A stretch of DNA of 64,000 nucleotides from NCBI RefSeq assembly GCF_000520995.1, contig NZ_JACA01000022.1, positions 124,001 to 188,000 of the forward strand. The letters are read 5' to 3'. This document shows, piece after piece, positions 1-8,887 of this stretch; position 1 is the stretch's first letter; the number at the start of each line of letters is the position of its first letter. Both the position numbers and the translations under genes were made by a program. This DNA comes from Aquimarina macrocephali JAMB N27 (GTDB lineage: Bacteria; Bacteroidota; Bacteroidia; Flavobacteriales; Flavobacteriaceae). The notes under the pieces are model-generated. The model did not search any database, had not been told where the DNA came from, and saw only the letters and a program-made list of their open reading frames with translations.

Positions 1-347
1 TGGACATAACGGAAAATACAGCCTTAAGTAGCTTTCATTGTGATGGCAATCAATTAACTACTCTGGATGTTAGTAAAAATACAGCCTTGTACGGGTTATA
101 TTGCTATAAGAACAAACTGATAACACTGGATATACAAAAAAATAATGTTTTACGCTATCTATCTTGTTATAACAATCAACTTACTACTTTGAAAGTAAAA
201 AATGGATCCAATGCAAGGCTAGTAAGATCAGAGCTACAAAATAACCCTTCTCTTACTTGTATAGAAGTAGATGACCCTACTGCACCATATTTAAGTAAGT
301 GGAAAAAAGATGCTATGGCTAACTATTCTAGTGATTGTACACCATAA
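1..347 (+). CDS. Leucine-rich repeat surface protein, C-terminal fragment
   Basis: The open frame runs from base 3 without a start, so the gene is cut by the window edge. About 114 codons are visible. They contain LRR-like units of about 21 residues built on the pattern L-x-C-x-x-N-Q-L-T-T-L-D-V-S-K-N, seen clearly at least three times. The frame ends in a short tail (NNPSLTCIEVDD, then a Lys/Trp-rich stretch and a final SSDCTP) that is common at the end of the LRR array in Bacteroidota surface proteins. No T9SS sorting domain follows the array, so export or anchoring must depend on the missing N-terminal part. The likely role is a cell-surface binding or structural protein; no partner can be named. 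A strong symmetrical terminator follows. Confidence 0.75.
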   Translation, partial: DITENTALSSFHCDGNQLTTLDVSKNTALYGLYCYKNKLITLDIQKNNVLRYLSCYNNQLTTLKVKNGSNARLVRSELQNNPSLTCIEVDDPTAPYLSKWKKDAMANYSSDCTP

Positions 348-375
348 TTATTAAAATTATATTGCCCTCTAATAC

Positions 376-428
376 AAAAATCCTAGTAACAGTGAGTTTA
401 AACTCACTGTTACTAGGATTTTTTTGTT
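376..428. terminator. Perfect 48-bp palindrome, bidirectional terminator
   Basis: The arms at 376-399 and 400-423 are exact inverted copies with almost no loop. The outer ends are A5 and T5, so each strand ends in a T-run after the stem. It lies 29 bp after the LRR gene stop. Confidence 0.8.
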
Positions 429-612
429 ACAGACTTAAATATATATTTAAGTCGGGATCCAAGACAGGTTTTTGGACTCTTTACAAGGGTTATCTTAGAT
501 TCATAACCTTTTTTGAAGCAATATTACTAAGCTTATGTTATTGGTGAAATATTTGATTTACAGCGGTTTAATTAATGAAAACAATGCAAGGGTAAAACCA
601 GATCCATCAGTG

Positions 613-644
613 TTTGGAAACCTCGAAGGTCTATCATACTTTTG
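613..644 (+). promoter_or_regulatory. Bacteroidota-type promoter, TTTG-N20-TACTTTTG
   Basis: TTTG at 613-616 and TACTTTTG at 637-644 match the -33/-7 consensus of Bacteroidota housekeeping promoters with ideal spacing. Transcription would start at about 649-651, essentially on the ATG of the next gene, so the mRNA may be leaderless. That last point is inference. Confidence 0.5.
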
Positions 645-648
645 CCGG

Positions 649-1749
649 ATGATAAAAAGGATTTATTTACTCATCTTTATCGTTCATTTTGGTACGTATG
701 CTCAGATAGAATCTAAAGTTAATTATACGTTGGATGTGAATAACTTTTATGGTGCCATCCTAAAACATAATCCTGATATCTCGCATTTAATCACAGGTCA
801 TCCATCTGGTGTGATTCTTTCCTTTCAGCGTAAGACATTTGGAGATGAAAAATGGCAACGATTATATAATTATCCTGATTATGGCGTTTCTTTTTTATAT
901 CAAGATATGGATAATGAGTTTTTGGGAAAGCATTTAGGTCTGTTTGTCCATTATAATTTTTATTTCTTAAAACGGTATCTAAATCTTAGGATAGGCCAAG
1001 GAATTGGATATAGCACAAATCCATATGATGAAGATGATAATTATAGAAATGTAGCCCATGGTACACATTTATCCAGCGGAACTTATTTTTTATTACAAGC
1101 AAAAAAGGAGAACCTTATTAAGGGTTTTGGGTTGCAAGCAGGCTTAGGGGTTGTTCATTATTCTAATGGAAATTCTAAGGCGCCAAATAAAAGTACTAAT
1201 ACATTATTTTTAAATGTAGGAATAACCTACGCATTAGATCAGGAAACTCCAGATTACATAGAGAAGGAAGAAGGGGCTCTTAAAGGAGGAGAACCAATAG
1301 GTTATGGTTTTATTTTTAGAAGTGGAGTTAATGAAAGTGATGTAGTAGGATCAGGAAGATTTCCTTTTTATACGTTTGGAGGTTTTGTAGATAAGAGATT
1401 AAATAAAAAAAGTGCCATTCAGTTAGGAGCAGAAGTGTTTTTTTCTAAAACCTTGGAGCGTTATATAGATTTTAGAGCAGCAGGAGGAGGGTTTAATGAT
1501 GGAACTACAGGGGATGAAGATGCTAAACGAGTAGGAATGTTCCTGGGACATGAATTAAGAGTAAATAGAATTTCGGTACTCACACAAATAGGGTATTATG
1601 TGTATTATCCTTATGATTTTGAAGGACAAACGTATCTTAGAGCAGGAGTTCAATATTATTTTACTAAAAACATATTTAGTTCACTAACTGTTAGATCTCA
1701 TGCTGCCAAGGCTGAGGCTATGGAGTTTTCGATAGGGTATAGATTATAA
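649..1749 (+). CDS. Acyloxyacyl hydrolase / PagL-like lipid A 3-O-deacylase
   Basis: This is a predicted outer-membrane beta-barrel that would remove an acyl chain from lipid A. I chose the ATG at 649 because it opens a clean signal peptide (MIKRIYLLIFIVHFGTYAQ); the frame extends upstream to 535, but that part is not signal-like. The PagL-type catalytic pair is visible as H170-Y-S172 in GVVHYSNGN. The C-terminus (HAAKAEAMEFSIGYRL) ends in the aromatic-rich strand of a barrel. At 366 residues the protein is longer than PagL itself (about 150-190), because a second barrel-like half follows residue 215. It is 10 bp upstream of the next lipoprotein gene, so the two may be cotranscribed. Hydrolase family membership is fairly secure; lipid A as substrate is inferred from the family. 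Confidence 0.75.
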   Translation: MIKRIYLLIFIVHFGTYAQIESKVNYTLDVNNFYGAILKHNPDISHLITGHPSGVILSFQRKTFGDEKWQRLYNYPDYGVSFLYQDMDNEFLGKHLGLFVHYNFYFLKRYLNLRIGQGIGYSTNPYDEDDNYRNVAHGTHLSSGTYFLLQAKKENLIKGFGLQAGLGVVHYSNGNSKAPNKSTNTLFLNVGITYALDQETPDYIEKEEGALKGGEPIGYGFIFRSGVNESDVVGSGRFPFYTFGGFVDKRLNKKSAIQLGAEVFFSKTLERYIDFRAAGGGFNDGTTGDEDAKRVGMFLGHELRVNRISVLTQIGYYVYYPYDFEGQTYLRAGVQYYFTKNIFSSLTVRSHAAKAEAMEFSIGYRL

Positions 1750-1759
1750 AAGCACTGCT

Positions 1760-2578
1760 ATGGATCTTAGTATAAATTTAGAAAAACAAAATACCAGACT
1801 TAATTCGTCGAAGTCTTTTTTAAAATATATAGCGGTAAGATGTATAGGGATATGGGTTGTGTTATTTTTAATTGGTTGTGATTCTGAAAATGCTTCAGAT
1901 TGTTTTCAAAGAACAGGAACAATAGTTAGAAAAGAAATTGAAGTTTCTGATTTTACACGTATTTTGGTGAATCCAAATGTAGAACTTATCATAAAAGAAG
2001 GAACAACTACTTCAGTAGTTATTGAAACAGGAGATAACTTGCTAAACGAAGTTTCGGCAATAGTCGAAGATAGCCGTCTAGTGCTTAGCAATACTAATGA
2101 TTGTGCCTTTTTTAGAGATCTTAATCAAACTAGGGTTTTTGTTACTGCCCCTAATATCACAGAAATAAGGAGTGGGACACAATTTGATATTTCTTCTGAT
2201 GGAATATTAGCCTATACTTCATTAACATTACTTTCCGAAGATTTTGGTGAAAATACCGAAACTACAACAGGGACATTTAATTTAAATGTAGATTGTGAAG
2301 ATATTAGTGTGGTAGGAAATAACATTGCTTCATTCTCTATCTCTGGAGTGGTTAAAAATCTTTCAGTAGGATTTTTTTCAGGAACCGGAAGATTTGAAGG
2401 AGCTAATTTAGTGGCAGAGAATGTTCAGGTTTTTCATAGAGGAACCAATAAAATCATAGTAAACCCTCAACAATCAATTACAGGAGAGATACGAAGTACG
2501 GGAGATGTAATTTCGGTTAACAGACCTTCAATTGTTGAAGTAGAGGCGTTTTTTATAGGGAAACTTATATTTCAATAA
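1760..2578 (+). CDS. DUF2807 (head GIN domain) lipoprotein
   Basis: A 272-residue exported lipoprotein. The N-terminus is basic, then hydrophobic (IWVVLFLIGC), with a lipobox ending at Cys40; the 40-residue signal is long, and a later start is possible. The mature part has the DUF2807 pattern: an opening segment (IEVSDFTRILVNPNVELIIKEG) followed by beta-strand repeats rich in S, T, V and I, which form a right-handed beta-helix-like fold in this family. The family is often annotated as a putative autotransporter adhesin, but its function is not established. It follows the PagL-like gene by 10 bp, so both envelope genes probably share the promoter near 613-644. Confidence 0.75.
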   Translation: MDLSINLEKQNTRLNSSKSFLKYIAVRCIGIWVVLFLIGCDSENASDCFQRTGTIVRKEIEVSDFTRILVNPNVELIIKEGTTTSVVIETGDNLLNEVSAIVEDSRLVLSNTNDCAFFRDLNQTRVFVTAPNITEIRSGTQFDISSDGILAYTSLTLLSEDFGENTETTTGTFNLNVDCEDISVVGNNIASFSISGVVKNLSVGFFSGTGRFEGANLVAENVQVFHRGTNKIIVNPQQSITGEIRSTGDVISVNRPSIVEVEAFFIGKLIFQ

Positions 2579-2583
2579 AGATG

Positions 2584-2606
2584 TCAATACTCTTCCTTAG
2601 TATTGA
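2584..2606 (+). repeat. Inverted repeat after the DUF2807 gene
   Basis: TCAATACT (2584-2591) and AGTATTGA (2599-2606) form an 8-bp stem with a 7-base loop directly after the stop codon. No T-run follows, so it may be an mRNA 3'-end stabilising hairpin rather than an intrinsic terminator. Confidence 0.4.
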
Positions 2607-2819
2607 TGAATAGAGTACTTATCTCTTTTTATACCTGTTTTGGTATTTCATTTTGATTCAAATTATCACTTCAACTCCAAGCTGATTTCAGGAAAAACTT
2701 AACGAAAAGAGATGTGAGGTAACACCATAAAAAGTTTGCGGAATTTAAATCTTTTTAATTGAAATTAATGTCTAACTTTATAAGACACCAAGGTTTTATT
2801 CCAAATTTTATATTTAAAA

Positions 2820-5549
2820 ATGATTCAAAATCAGTTTGATAAGGCTCAAGATGTTGAGAATGTAGAAGAAAATTATCTTAAAGAAGAACTGTATGCTCTT
2901 ATTAAGAAAGACGATTATATTTTTGATTTTATACAAAAATCGAGCCTTGATGGGCTTTGGTTTTGGGATTTAGATAATCCCGAAAATGAGTGGATGAATT
3001 CTAAGTTTTGGACGACTTTGGGGTATGATCCAGAAAAGATGCCACATAATGCTTCTGCATGGCAGGATATTATAAATAAGGAAGACTTAGAAGTGGTGTT
3101 TCTTAATTTTACAAAACATTGCAAAGATCCATCACATCCATATGATCAGATCGTAAGATATAAACATAAATTTGGGCATACTGTATGGATTCACTGTAGA
3201 GGATTAGCGATACGTGATAGTAAAGGGAAACCAGTACGAATGCTGGGTGCTCATACCGATATTACTAAATTAAAAGAAGTAGAAGTACAACTGCAAAGAC
3301 AGGTAGATCGCTATCAACATATTATTGAAGGTACGCACCTAGGGACTTGGGAGTGGAATGTAAAAACAGGAGAAACCATATTTAATGAGAGGTGGGCTAA
3401 TATAGCGGGCTATACACTTTTAGAATTAGAGCCAGTTTCTATCAATACATGGGCAGAAGCTTCACATCCAGATGATTTAAAAAAATCTAATAAATTGTTA
3501 CAAGATCATTTTGCAGGAAAAACACCTTTTTATGAATGTGAAGCTCGAATGAAGCATAAAAATGGAGAGTGGATATGGGTTCTGGACCGGGGAAAAGTGG
3601 TGAGCTGGGACTCAGAAGGAAACCCAGAATGGATGATTGGTTCACATCAGGAAATCACTGAGAGTAAGAAAGATTTAGAAAAAAGCAAATTATTTATAGA
3701 ACAGGCTCCAAGTGCAATAGCGATGTTCGATACTAATATGTGCTACTTGGCAGTTTCTCAAAAATGGTATGAAGATTATAGTATTAGTGATAATAATATT
3801 ATTGGTAAGTCACATTATGAGGTTTTTCCAGAAATAGGAGAAAAATGGAAAGATGATCATAAAAGATGTCTTAATGGAGAAGTCTTAAAAAGTGAAGAAG
3901 ATCGTTTTGAAAGATTAGATGGATCTTTACAATGGCTTACGTGGGAGTTGCGACCATGGTATACCGATGAAAATAAAATAGGAGGTATCTTAATGCATAC
4001 TGCAGATATCACTAGGACCAAAAAAGCAGAAATTGGTTTACGTATTAGCGAAGAAATGTTCAGAAGAAATTTTGAAAATGCCGCAATAGGAATGGTCATG
4101 TTGGATCAAAAAGGTCATTTTACAAAAGTAAATTATAAATTGTGTGAGATTCTTGGGTATTCTAATAAAGAATTGACAAAACTGGCTTTTAAAGATATTC
4201 TTCATCCAGATGATTTGGCAATCAGTGATAAATTGTTTCAAAGACTTTTTAGAGGAGAAACATTATATAGCAATATGGAAGAAAGATGCTTTCATAAGGA
4301 TGGCCATATTGTATATATCAATCTTTCGGTTTCGGTTATTAAAGGAGAAAGTGATAAGCCAACGTATTTTATTGCGCAAATCGCAGATATAAGCCATGAA
4401 ATCCTTGCTAGGCAAAAGCTGCAAAATACAGTTGGTGAACTAAAAAGTATAATAGACGATATAAGTCAAGTAATTATAATAGGTACAGATAAGAATGGTT
4501 TGATCACTACATTTAATAAAGGAGCAGAAAATTTATTAGGGTATACTAAAGATGAAGTACTATTAAAAGAATTCCCTTCACGGTTTCTTCAAAAGGAAGA
4601 ATTGGAAAAAAGAGGAAAAGAACTATCATTGTTGCTTGGTAGAGAAATAACAGGTTTTGAGTATTTTATAGCATTGTTGGAGAAAGAAGAATATGATGCC
4701 AGAGAATGGACACATGTAAGAAAAGACGGGACTTGTTTTCCTGTTCAGATAACAGTGTCGCCAATAAAAGAGAATAATGAAATTACTGGATACTTGGGGG
4801 TTGCGGTAGATATTAGCGAAATCAAAAAAGCAGAAAAAGATTTAAAATTATGGTTAACTGTTGCAGAAGATCAAAATAAAAGGCTACGTAATTTTGCACA
4901 TATAGTTTCACATAATCTAAAATCACATTCTGGAAATTTTCAAATGTTACTGGATTTGTTTATTCAGGAAAATCCAGAGATTGAGGATAATGAAATTATT
5001 CAACTTTTTAAAACAGCATCCGAGAACCTTACCGAAACCATAGTGCATTTAAATGAAGTAGTCTTAATGAATTCTTCTGTTGATGAGAATTTAGTCGGAT
5101 TGAATTTATATGAGGCAATTAATAAAGTGACAGAAAGTGTTTCTGCTATTGCAAAAGAGACTATAGTGACTATAAATAATAATACACAACCAGATATAAA
5201 TATTTTAGGAATCCCGGCATACTTGGATAGTATTTTATTGAATTTTATAACTAATGGGATAAAATATAGTTCTGAAGAAAGAGAAAGTTATATTGATTTA
5301 AGTACTAGAATAGAAGGTGAATTTGCGATCTTGGATATCAAGGATAATGGATTAGGGATTGATTTGAAAAAACATCAGGCCAAACTATTTGGGATGTATA
5401 AGACTTTTCATAATAATAAAGAAGCCAGAGGTATAGGGCTATTTATTACCAAGAACCAGGTAGAAGCCATGGGCGGTAAAATAGAAGTAGAAAGCACAGT
5501 AAATAAAGGAACAACTTTTAAAATTTATATGAAACATGAAAAAAATTGA
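2820..5549 (+). CDS. Five-PAS sensor histidine kinase
   Basis: A 909-residue kinase with no transmembrane segment or signal peptide, so it is likely a cytoplasmic sensor. Five PAS/PAC modules are seen in series, their PAC ends (DIT/EIT/DIS motifs) near residues 157, 283, 403, 530 and 675. The DHp helix carries the phospho-accepting His698 (FAHIVSHNLKSH). The ATPase domain has an N-box around N812 (NFITNGIKYS), a G1 motif (DIKDNGLGID) and a G2-like motif (EARGIGLFITKNQVEAMGG). Its last 14 bases overlap the start of a response regulator gene, which is very likely its partner. The signal is unknown; stacked PAS domains in soluble kinases often sense redox state, gas or small ligands, but nothing here picks one. 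Confidence 0.9.
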   Translation: MIQNQFDKAQDVENVEENYLKEELYALIKKDDYIFDFIQKSSLDGLWFWDLDNPENEWMNSKFWTTLGYDPEKMPHNASAWQDIINKEDLEVVFLNFTKHCKDPSHPYDQIVRYKHKFGHTVWIHCRGLAIRDSKGKPVRMLGAHTDITKLKEVEVQLQRQVDRYQHIIEGTHLGTWEWNVKTGETIFNERWANIAGYTLLELEPVSINTWAEASHPDDLKKSNKLLQDHFAGKTPFYECEARMKHKNGEWIWVLDRGKVVSWDSEGNPEWMIGSHQEITESKKDLEKSKLFIEQAPSAIAMFDTNMCYLAVSQKWYEDYSISDNNIIGKSHYEVFPEIGEKWKDDHKRCLNGEVLKSEEDRFERLDGSLQWLTWELRPWYTDENKIGGILMHTADITRTKKAEIGLRISEEMFRRNFENAAIGMVMLDQKGHFTKVNYKLCEILGYSNKELTKLAFKDILHPDDLAISDKLFQRLFRGETLYSNMEERCFHKDGHIVYINLSVSVIKGESDKPTYFIAQIADISHEILARQKLQNTVGELKSIIDDISQVIIIGTDKNGLITTFNKGAENLLGYTKDEVLLKEFPSRFLQKEELEKRGKELSLLLGREITGFEYFIALLEKEEYDAREWTHVRKDGTCFPVQITVSPIKENNEITGYLGVAVDISEIKKAEKDLKLWLTVAEDQNKRLRNFAHIVSHNLKSHSGNFQMLLDLFIQENPEIEDNEIIQLFKTASENLTETIVHLNEVVLMNSSVDENLVGLNLYEAINKVTESVSAIAKETIVTINNNTQPDINILGIPAYLDSILLNFITNGIKYSSEERESYIDLSTRIEGEFAILDIKDNGLGIDLKKHQAKLFGMYKTFHNNKEARGIGLFITKNQVEAMGGKIEVESTVNKGTTFKIYMKHEKN

Positions 5550-5949
5550 TATAGCTTGTATTATTGATGATGACCCAATTTTTGTATTTGGTATTAAAAA
5601 AATAATGGAACTTGTTGATTTTTGCAATGGTTTTATGGTTTTCCGAAATGGAGAAGAAGCATTAAATAATCTAAAAGCAATTATTTCGGCAAATGAAAAA
5701 TTACCAGACGTTATTTTGTTGGATTTAAATATGCCAGTGCTTGATGGGATACAGTTTTTGGAAGAATTCATAAAAGTGCCATGCACAAAGAAAATAATTA
5801 TTTATGTAGTTTCTTCATCTGTTGATCCAGAAGATATCCTAAGAGCTAAATCTTTTGAGTATGTAAGCGATTACATCGTTAAGCCTATTTCTGTAGAAAA
5901 ACTCAAAGATATTTTAAATGATATAGAAAAGACAAGCCATTGTCAATAA
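5536..5949 (+). CDS. Single-domain (CheY-like) response regulator
   Basis: A 137-residue stand-alone receiver domain. The acidic pocket is at D11-D13 (CIIDDDP), the phosphoacceptor Asp63 is in LLDLNMPVLDG, the switch Ser lies in VVSSS, and Lys116 is in YIVKPIS; all catalytic positions are intact. There is no output domain, so it probably works by protein-protein contact, as CheY or a phosphorelay shuttle does. The ATG lies inside the kinase gene (14-bp overlap), which implies translational coupling and a cognate pair. It ends about 30 bp before the convergent gldA gene. Confidence 0.88.
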   Translation: MKKIDIACIIDDDPIFVFGIKKIMELVDFCNGFMVFRNGEEALNNLKAIISANEKLPDVILLDLNMPVLDGIQFLEEFIKVPCTKKIIIYVVSSSVDPEDILRAKSFEYVSDYIVKPISVEKLKDILNDIEKTSHCQ

Positions 5950-5980
5950 AAGGATTAAAATATAGGTGTAAGAATTATAT

Positions 5981-6880
5981 TTAAGAAGGATTAGTGAGTT
6001 CTCTAAACAAACCTTCCAGGTTTTTATTTTTTCGAGATAGTTGTAGTATCTTTAGTTTATTGTCATGAGCAAAGTCAAAAACTACTGGACGCATATCTGT
6101 TTTAGTATCAAAAGTAATTTGATAAACAAACCCATGAATGTTTTTTACATCACTTACATTAGACAATTTTTGTAAAAAGGCTTCTTCTATACGATAATCA
6201 AACTCGACTTCGATAATCTGCTCAGTCTCGTCTGCTATTTCATGTAAATATTTGTCTGCAACAATTTCTCCTTTATTAATAATAATGACCCGATCACACA
6301 TTGCTTCAACCTCTTGCATTATGTGGGTAGATAAAAAAACTGTTTTTTCTTTACCAATTGTTTTTATTAATTCTCTAATCTCTACTAGTTGATTGGGGTC
6401 TAAACCTGTTGTAGGTTCATCCAGTATTAAAACTTGAGGATCATGAAGTAATGCACATGCCAAACCAACTCGCTGGCGATATCCTTTAGAAAGTTGACTG
6501 ATTTTTTTATTGGCCTCTGGAGTTAATCCTGTTAGTTTGATTACTTCTTCAATTCTGGATTTTGAAATCTTATATACTCGAGCATTAAATGCTAAATACT
6601 CTCGTACATACATTTCCAGATACAAAGGATTGTGTTCAGGAAGGTACCCTATGCTTTTTTGTACATCAATAGCTTGAGAGTATATATCAAAATTATTAAC
6701 AACGGCAGAGCCCTCAGAGGGATCAAGATAGGTCGTTAGAATTTTCATCATAGTCGATTTACCCGCCCCGTTAGGACCAAGAAAACCAACAATCTCACCT
6801 TGTTTTATTGCAAAAGAAATAGCATTAAGTGCTTTTTGATCATTATAAAGTTTAGAAATATTAGATACCGAAATTGACAT
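5981..6880 (-). CDS. gldA: GldA, gliding-motility ABC transporter ATPase
   Basis: ATP-binding subunit of the GldA-GldF-GldG ABC transporter associated with gliding in Bacteroidota. I use the internal start at 6880 (MSISVSNISK), which gives the usual family N-terminus and 299 residues; an in-frame start at 6889 adds three codons. Walker A is GPNGAGKS at residues 35-42, the signature is LSKGYRQR, Walker B is LILDEPTTGLDP, and the switch His is in LSTHIMQEVE. The C-terminal third is the GldA-type tail. gldF and gldG are not next to it, which is common because gldA is often separate. Its promoter shares a 41-bp element with the desaturase operon upstream (see findings). A related ABC ATPase is possible, but the whole-length pattern fits GldA. 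Confidence 0.85.
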   Translation of the reverse strand: MSISVSNISKLYNDQKALNAISFAIKQGEIVGFLGPNGAGKSTMMKILTTYLDPSEGSAVVNNFDIYSQAIDVQKSIGYLPEHNPLYLEMYVREYLAFNARVYKISKSRIEEVIKLTGLTPEANKKISQLSKGYRQRVGLACALLHDPQVLILDEPTTGLDPNQLVEIRELIKTIGKEKTVFLSTHIMQEVEAMCDRVIIINKGEIVADKYLHEIADETEQIIEVEFDYRIEEAFLQKLSNVSDVKNIHGFVYQITFDTKTDMRPVVFDFAHDNKLKILQLSRKNKNLEGLFRELTNPS

Positions 6881-6909
6881 ATAGAGCAAGTATGAAATCT
6901 GTTTATACC

Positions 6910-6950
6910 CAAAAATACATAATTCATATATGTATTGTATGAGAAACTTA
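6910..6950 (-). promoter_or_regulatory. gldA promoter with element shared with desaturase promoter
   Basis: On the minus strand a -7 box TATTTTTG (6910-6917) is preceded by a 33-bp stretch ending in AAGTTTCTCATACAATA. The same stretch occurs at 8888-8927 with two substitutions and one indel. Confidence 0.6.
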
Positions 6951-7027
6951 GAAAAAATAATTTAACGTAAATTTTCTTTATTCAGTATTCACATTAAATT
7001 AATTAATGTGAGTAAAAAGATTATTTA

Positions 7028-7960
7028 TTATTTTTTTGACCAATCATTTTCTATCCAGAAGAGCCCGGTAATAAAAATGAATACTCCTAAAAAAGCAGGA
7101 AATAGATGTGAGAAATTTAAATACCCGATAGCAAAATGAACTAAAATAGCAGAAGAATATCCTATTGTTATTGCAATTGCCAATGTTTCCCATAAGATTT
7201 TCGAAGGGTTAGCATACCAAATTATAAAATATAACATAATACCGATAGTAGCCAAACTACCGCCAAATGAAGCTCTGTCATGTGCTATTACAGGAATAAG
7301 GTTAGGGTTTATATCCTGAAGCCCACATACCTTGATATCCATAAAGGCAAGATCTTGAGGAACAAAAACAGAAGTCATGCCTACTGTCATTATAATTACA
7401 CCTCCCAGAAAAAGCGATAAAGCACTAAGTAACATTAAACAGTTTCCTCTACCTAGTTTTGAATTTAGATGAAATCTTTTCTGTTTTTTTAAAAGAGAAT
7501 TAAATTGATATTTTCGTTCTTTCTGATAAGAATGATATAATCCTAATATAAATAATGGGGTTATTGCTATTGTTCCTAGTGCATGCCATGAGTCAAAATA
7601 ATTATATCCCAAATAAGAGAAAAAACTTGCAAAACCATAGATGCCCGAAATAAAAAGAACCCACCATGCCCAAGGTTCTTTTTTTTGTAATGGAACTAAT
7701 GCTAACCAAAGATATAGGATGCCAACTGTAATTAAAGCACCTCCATAGGAAACACGATCATGAAACATGAATTTCACAATTTTTCCATTTTTATAATTGG
7801 AAAGTTGTTTTGCTGTCATTCCTATAATATCAATATCATGTGGTAAAAAGCTTCCAGAAATCGATTGGCCTATTAAAAACACACCAATAAACAATAATAT
7901 AATGCCCAAAACAACAAAAGGAAGAATTCCATTTTTAATAAATAGGCGATATAATTTCAT
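7028..7960 (-). CDS. Internally duplicated integral membrane protein, unknown function
   Basis: A 310-residue protein with about eight hydrophobic segments. I do not recognise a named family. It is an internal tandem duplication: FLPHDIDIIGM and HDRVSYGGALITVGI (HDR at 67-69) in the first half correspond to FVPQDLAFMDI and HDRASFGGSLATIGI (HDR at 227-229) in the second, offset by 160 residues. The two halves are joined by a basic linker (about 146-172). The repeated His-Asp-Arg at the start of a membrane helix could be a metal, haem or ion site, but this is inference. The start is 11 bp after the stop of the desaturase gene on the same strand, so they form one operon and the protein may act in lipid metabolism. 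Confidence 0.6.
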   Translation of the reverse strand: MKLYRLFIKNGILPFVVLGIILLFIGVFLIGQSISGSFLPHDIDIIGMTAKQLSNYKNGKIVKFMFHDRVSYGGALITVGILYLWLALVPLQKKEPWAWWVLFISGIYGFASFFSYLGYNYFDSWHALGTIAITPLFILGLYHSYQKERKYQFNSLLKKQKRFHLNSKLGRGNCLMLLSALSLFLGGVIIMTVGMTSVFVPQDLAFMDIKVCGLQDINPNLIPVIAHDRASFGGSLATIGIMLYFIIWYANPSKILWETLAIAITIGYSSAILVHFAIGYLNFSHLFPAFLGVFIFITGLFWIENDWSKK

Positions 7961-7971
7961 TAATTTTTATT

Positions 7972-8775
7972 TTATAATTTGATAGTTTCGAGATCGTAAT
8001 TTTTAAGATGTGGTAGTAATCTTTTTCCAAGTTTTCTCCAGTTTTGATGAGGAACCATGGGATATAAGTGGTGTTCTAAATGATAATTATGATGGGCAAA
8101 GAAGAAGCTTATGATTGGACCTCTAAATAGTTTTGTTTGAAATATTGGATGCGTATAATTTACTTTATGGGGAATATATACTGTAAACAATGGGTAAAAC
8201 CAACTTCCCATTTGAACTAATAAAAAATAGTATAATAAAAATGGGTAGTGTTGATATAGTAGTATTGCTATTATTATATATATCAGGAATATAGATCCTT
8301 CAACATTGATCCAAATTTTATCCTTAGTCTTTGAGTGTTTACGTGCCCAGAAAAATAGTTTGAATACATAAATAGCACTTTCTAGAACTAATTCGTATGG
8401 TTTCATATGTATAGACGCACCTTCTATGTCGTTTTCTTTAGGAAAATTGCGATGGTGGTTGATATGAGATACTTTAAAAGCATGACCGCTTCTTAATGTT
8501 AGCATTTCAATAATTGATAAGAAAAATCTATTCATACCAGGAGGTAATTTTAAAGTCCCATGTACAAGATCGTGAGAAGTCGAAACATAAGTAACAAACA
8601 TCAATATAATAACAGATAGGATTGCCAAGATCCATAATTCATTAACTGCAAAATAAAAATATCCAAAACAACACAGAAATGGCTTGGTAATAGTCCAGAC
8701 CTTTTGCGTCTTGGTTAAATATAATAAGTCCTTGCCTAATACTTTAATACTTGGCAGAATTATCTTCTGCTCCAT
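7972..8775 (-). CDS. Membrane fatty acid desaturase family protein
   Basis: A 267-residue di-iron membrane enzyme. The three histidine clusters of the family are present: HDLVH, HINHH and HHNYHLEHH, separated by hydrophobic segments that would form four transmembrane helices. The family inserts double bonds in acyl chains or hydroxylates lipids and carotenoids; the exact substrate cannot be read from sequence. At 267 residues it is shorter than most acyl-lipid desaturases and close in size to carotenoid-modifying or small bacterial desaturases. It is the first gene of a two-gene minus-strand operon with the duplicated membrane protein. Its promoter resembles that of gldA closely, suggesting common control of membrane lipid and gliding functions. 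Confidence 0.85.
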   Translation of the reverse strand: MEQKIILPSIKVLGKDLLYLTKTQKVWTITKPFLCCFGYFYFAVNELWILAILSVIILMFVTYVSTSHDLVHGTLKLPPGMNRFFLSIIEMLTLRSGHAFKVSHINHHRNFPKENDIEGASIHMKPYELVLESAIYVFKLFFWARKHSKTKDKIWINVEGSIFLIYIIIAILLYQHYPFLLYYFLLVQMGSWFYPLFTVYIPHKVNYTHPIFQTKLFRGPIISFFFAHHNYHLEHHLYPMVPHQNWRKLGKRLLPHLKNYDLETIKL

Positions 8776-8887
8776 TCGTTTTTTGGTTAGATTATAGTAT
8801 AGATAGCCTTTATTTCTATAATTCTTCTACGATTTGTTTAATAGAAATATAGTTTCAAGTGCTTTCTCATCATTAAAAGTTAATGTT

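Noticed and set aside
335..547. A 70-codon open frame across the palindrome downstream of the LRR gene.
   Set aside because: It runs through a perfect terminator palindrome and has no family-like features; it is non-coding.
5439..5786. A 115-codon minus-strand frame across the kinase/regulator overlap.
   Set aside because: Antisense to two well-supported genes and without recognisable protein features.
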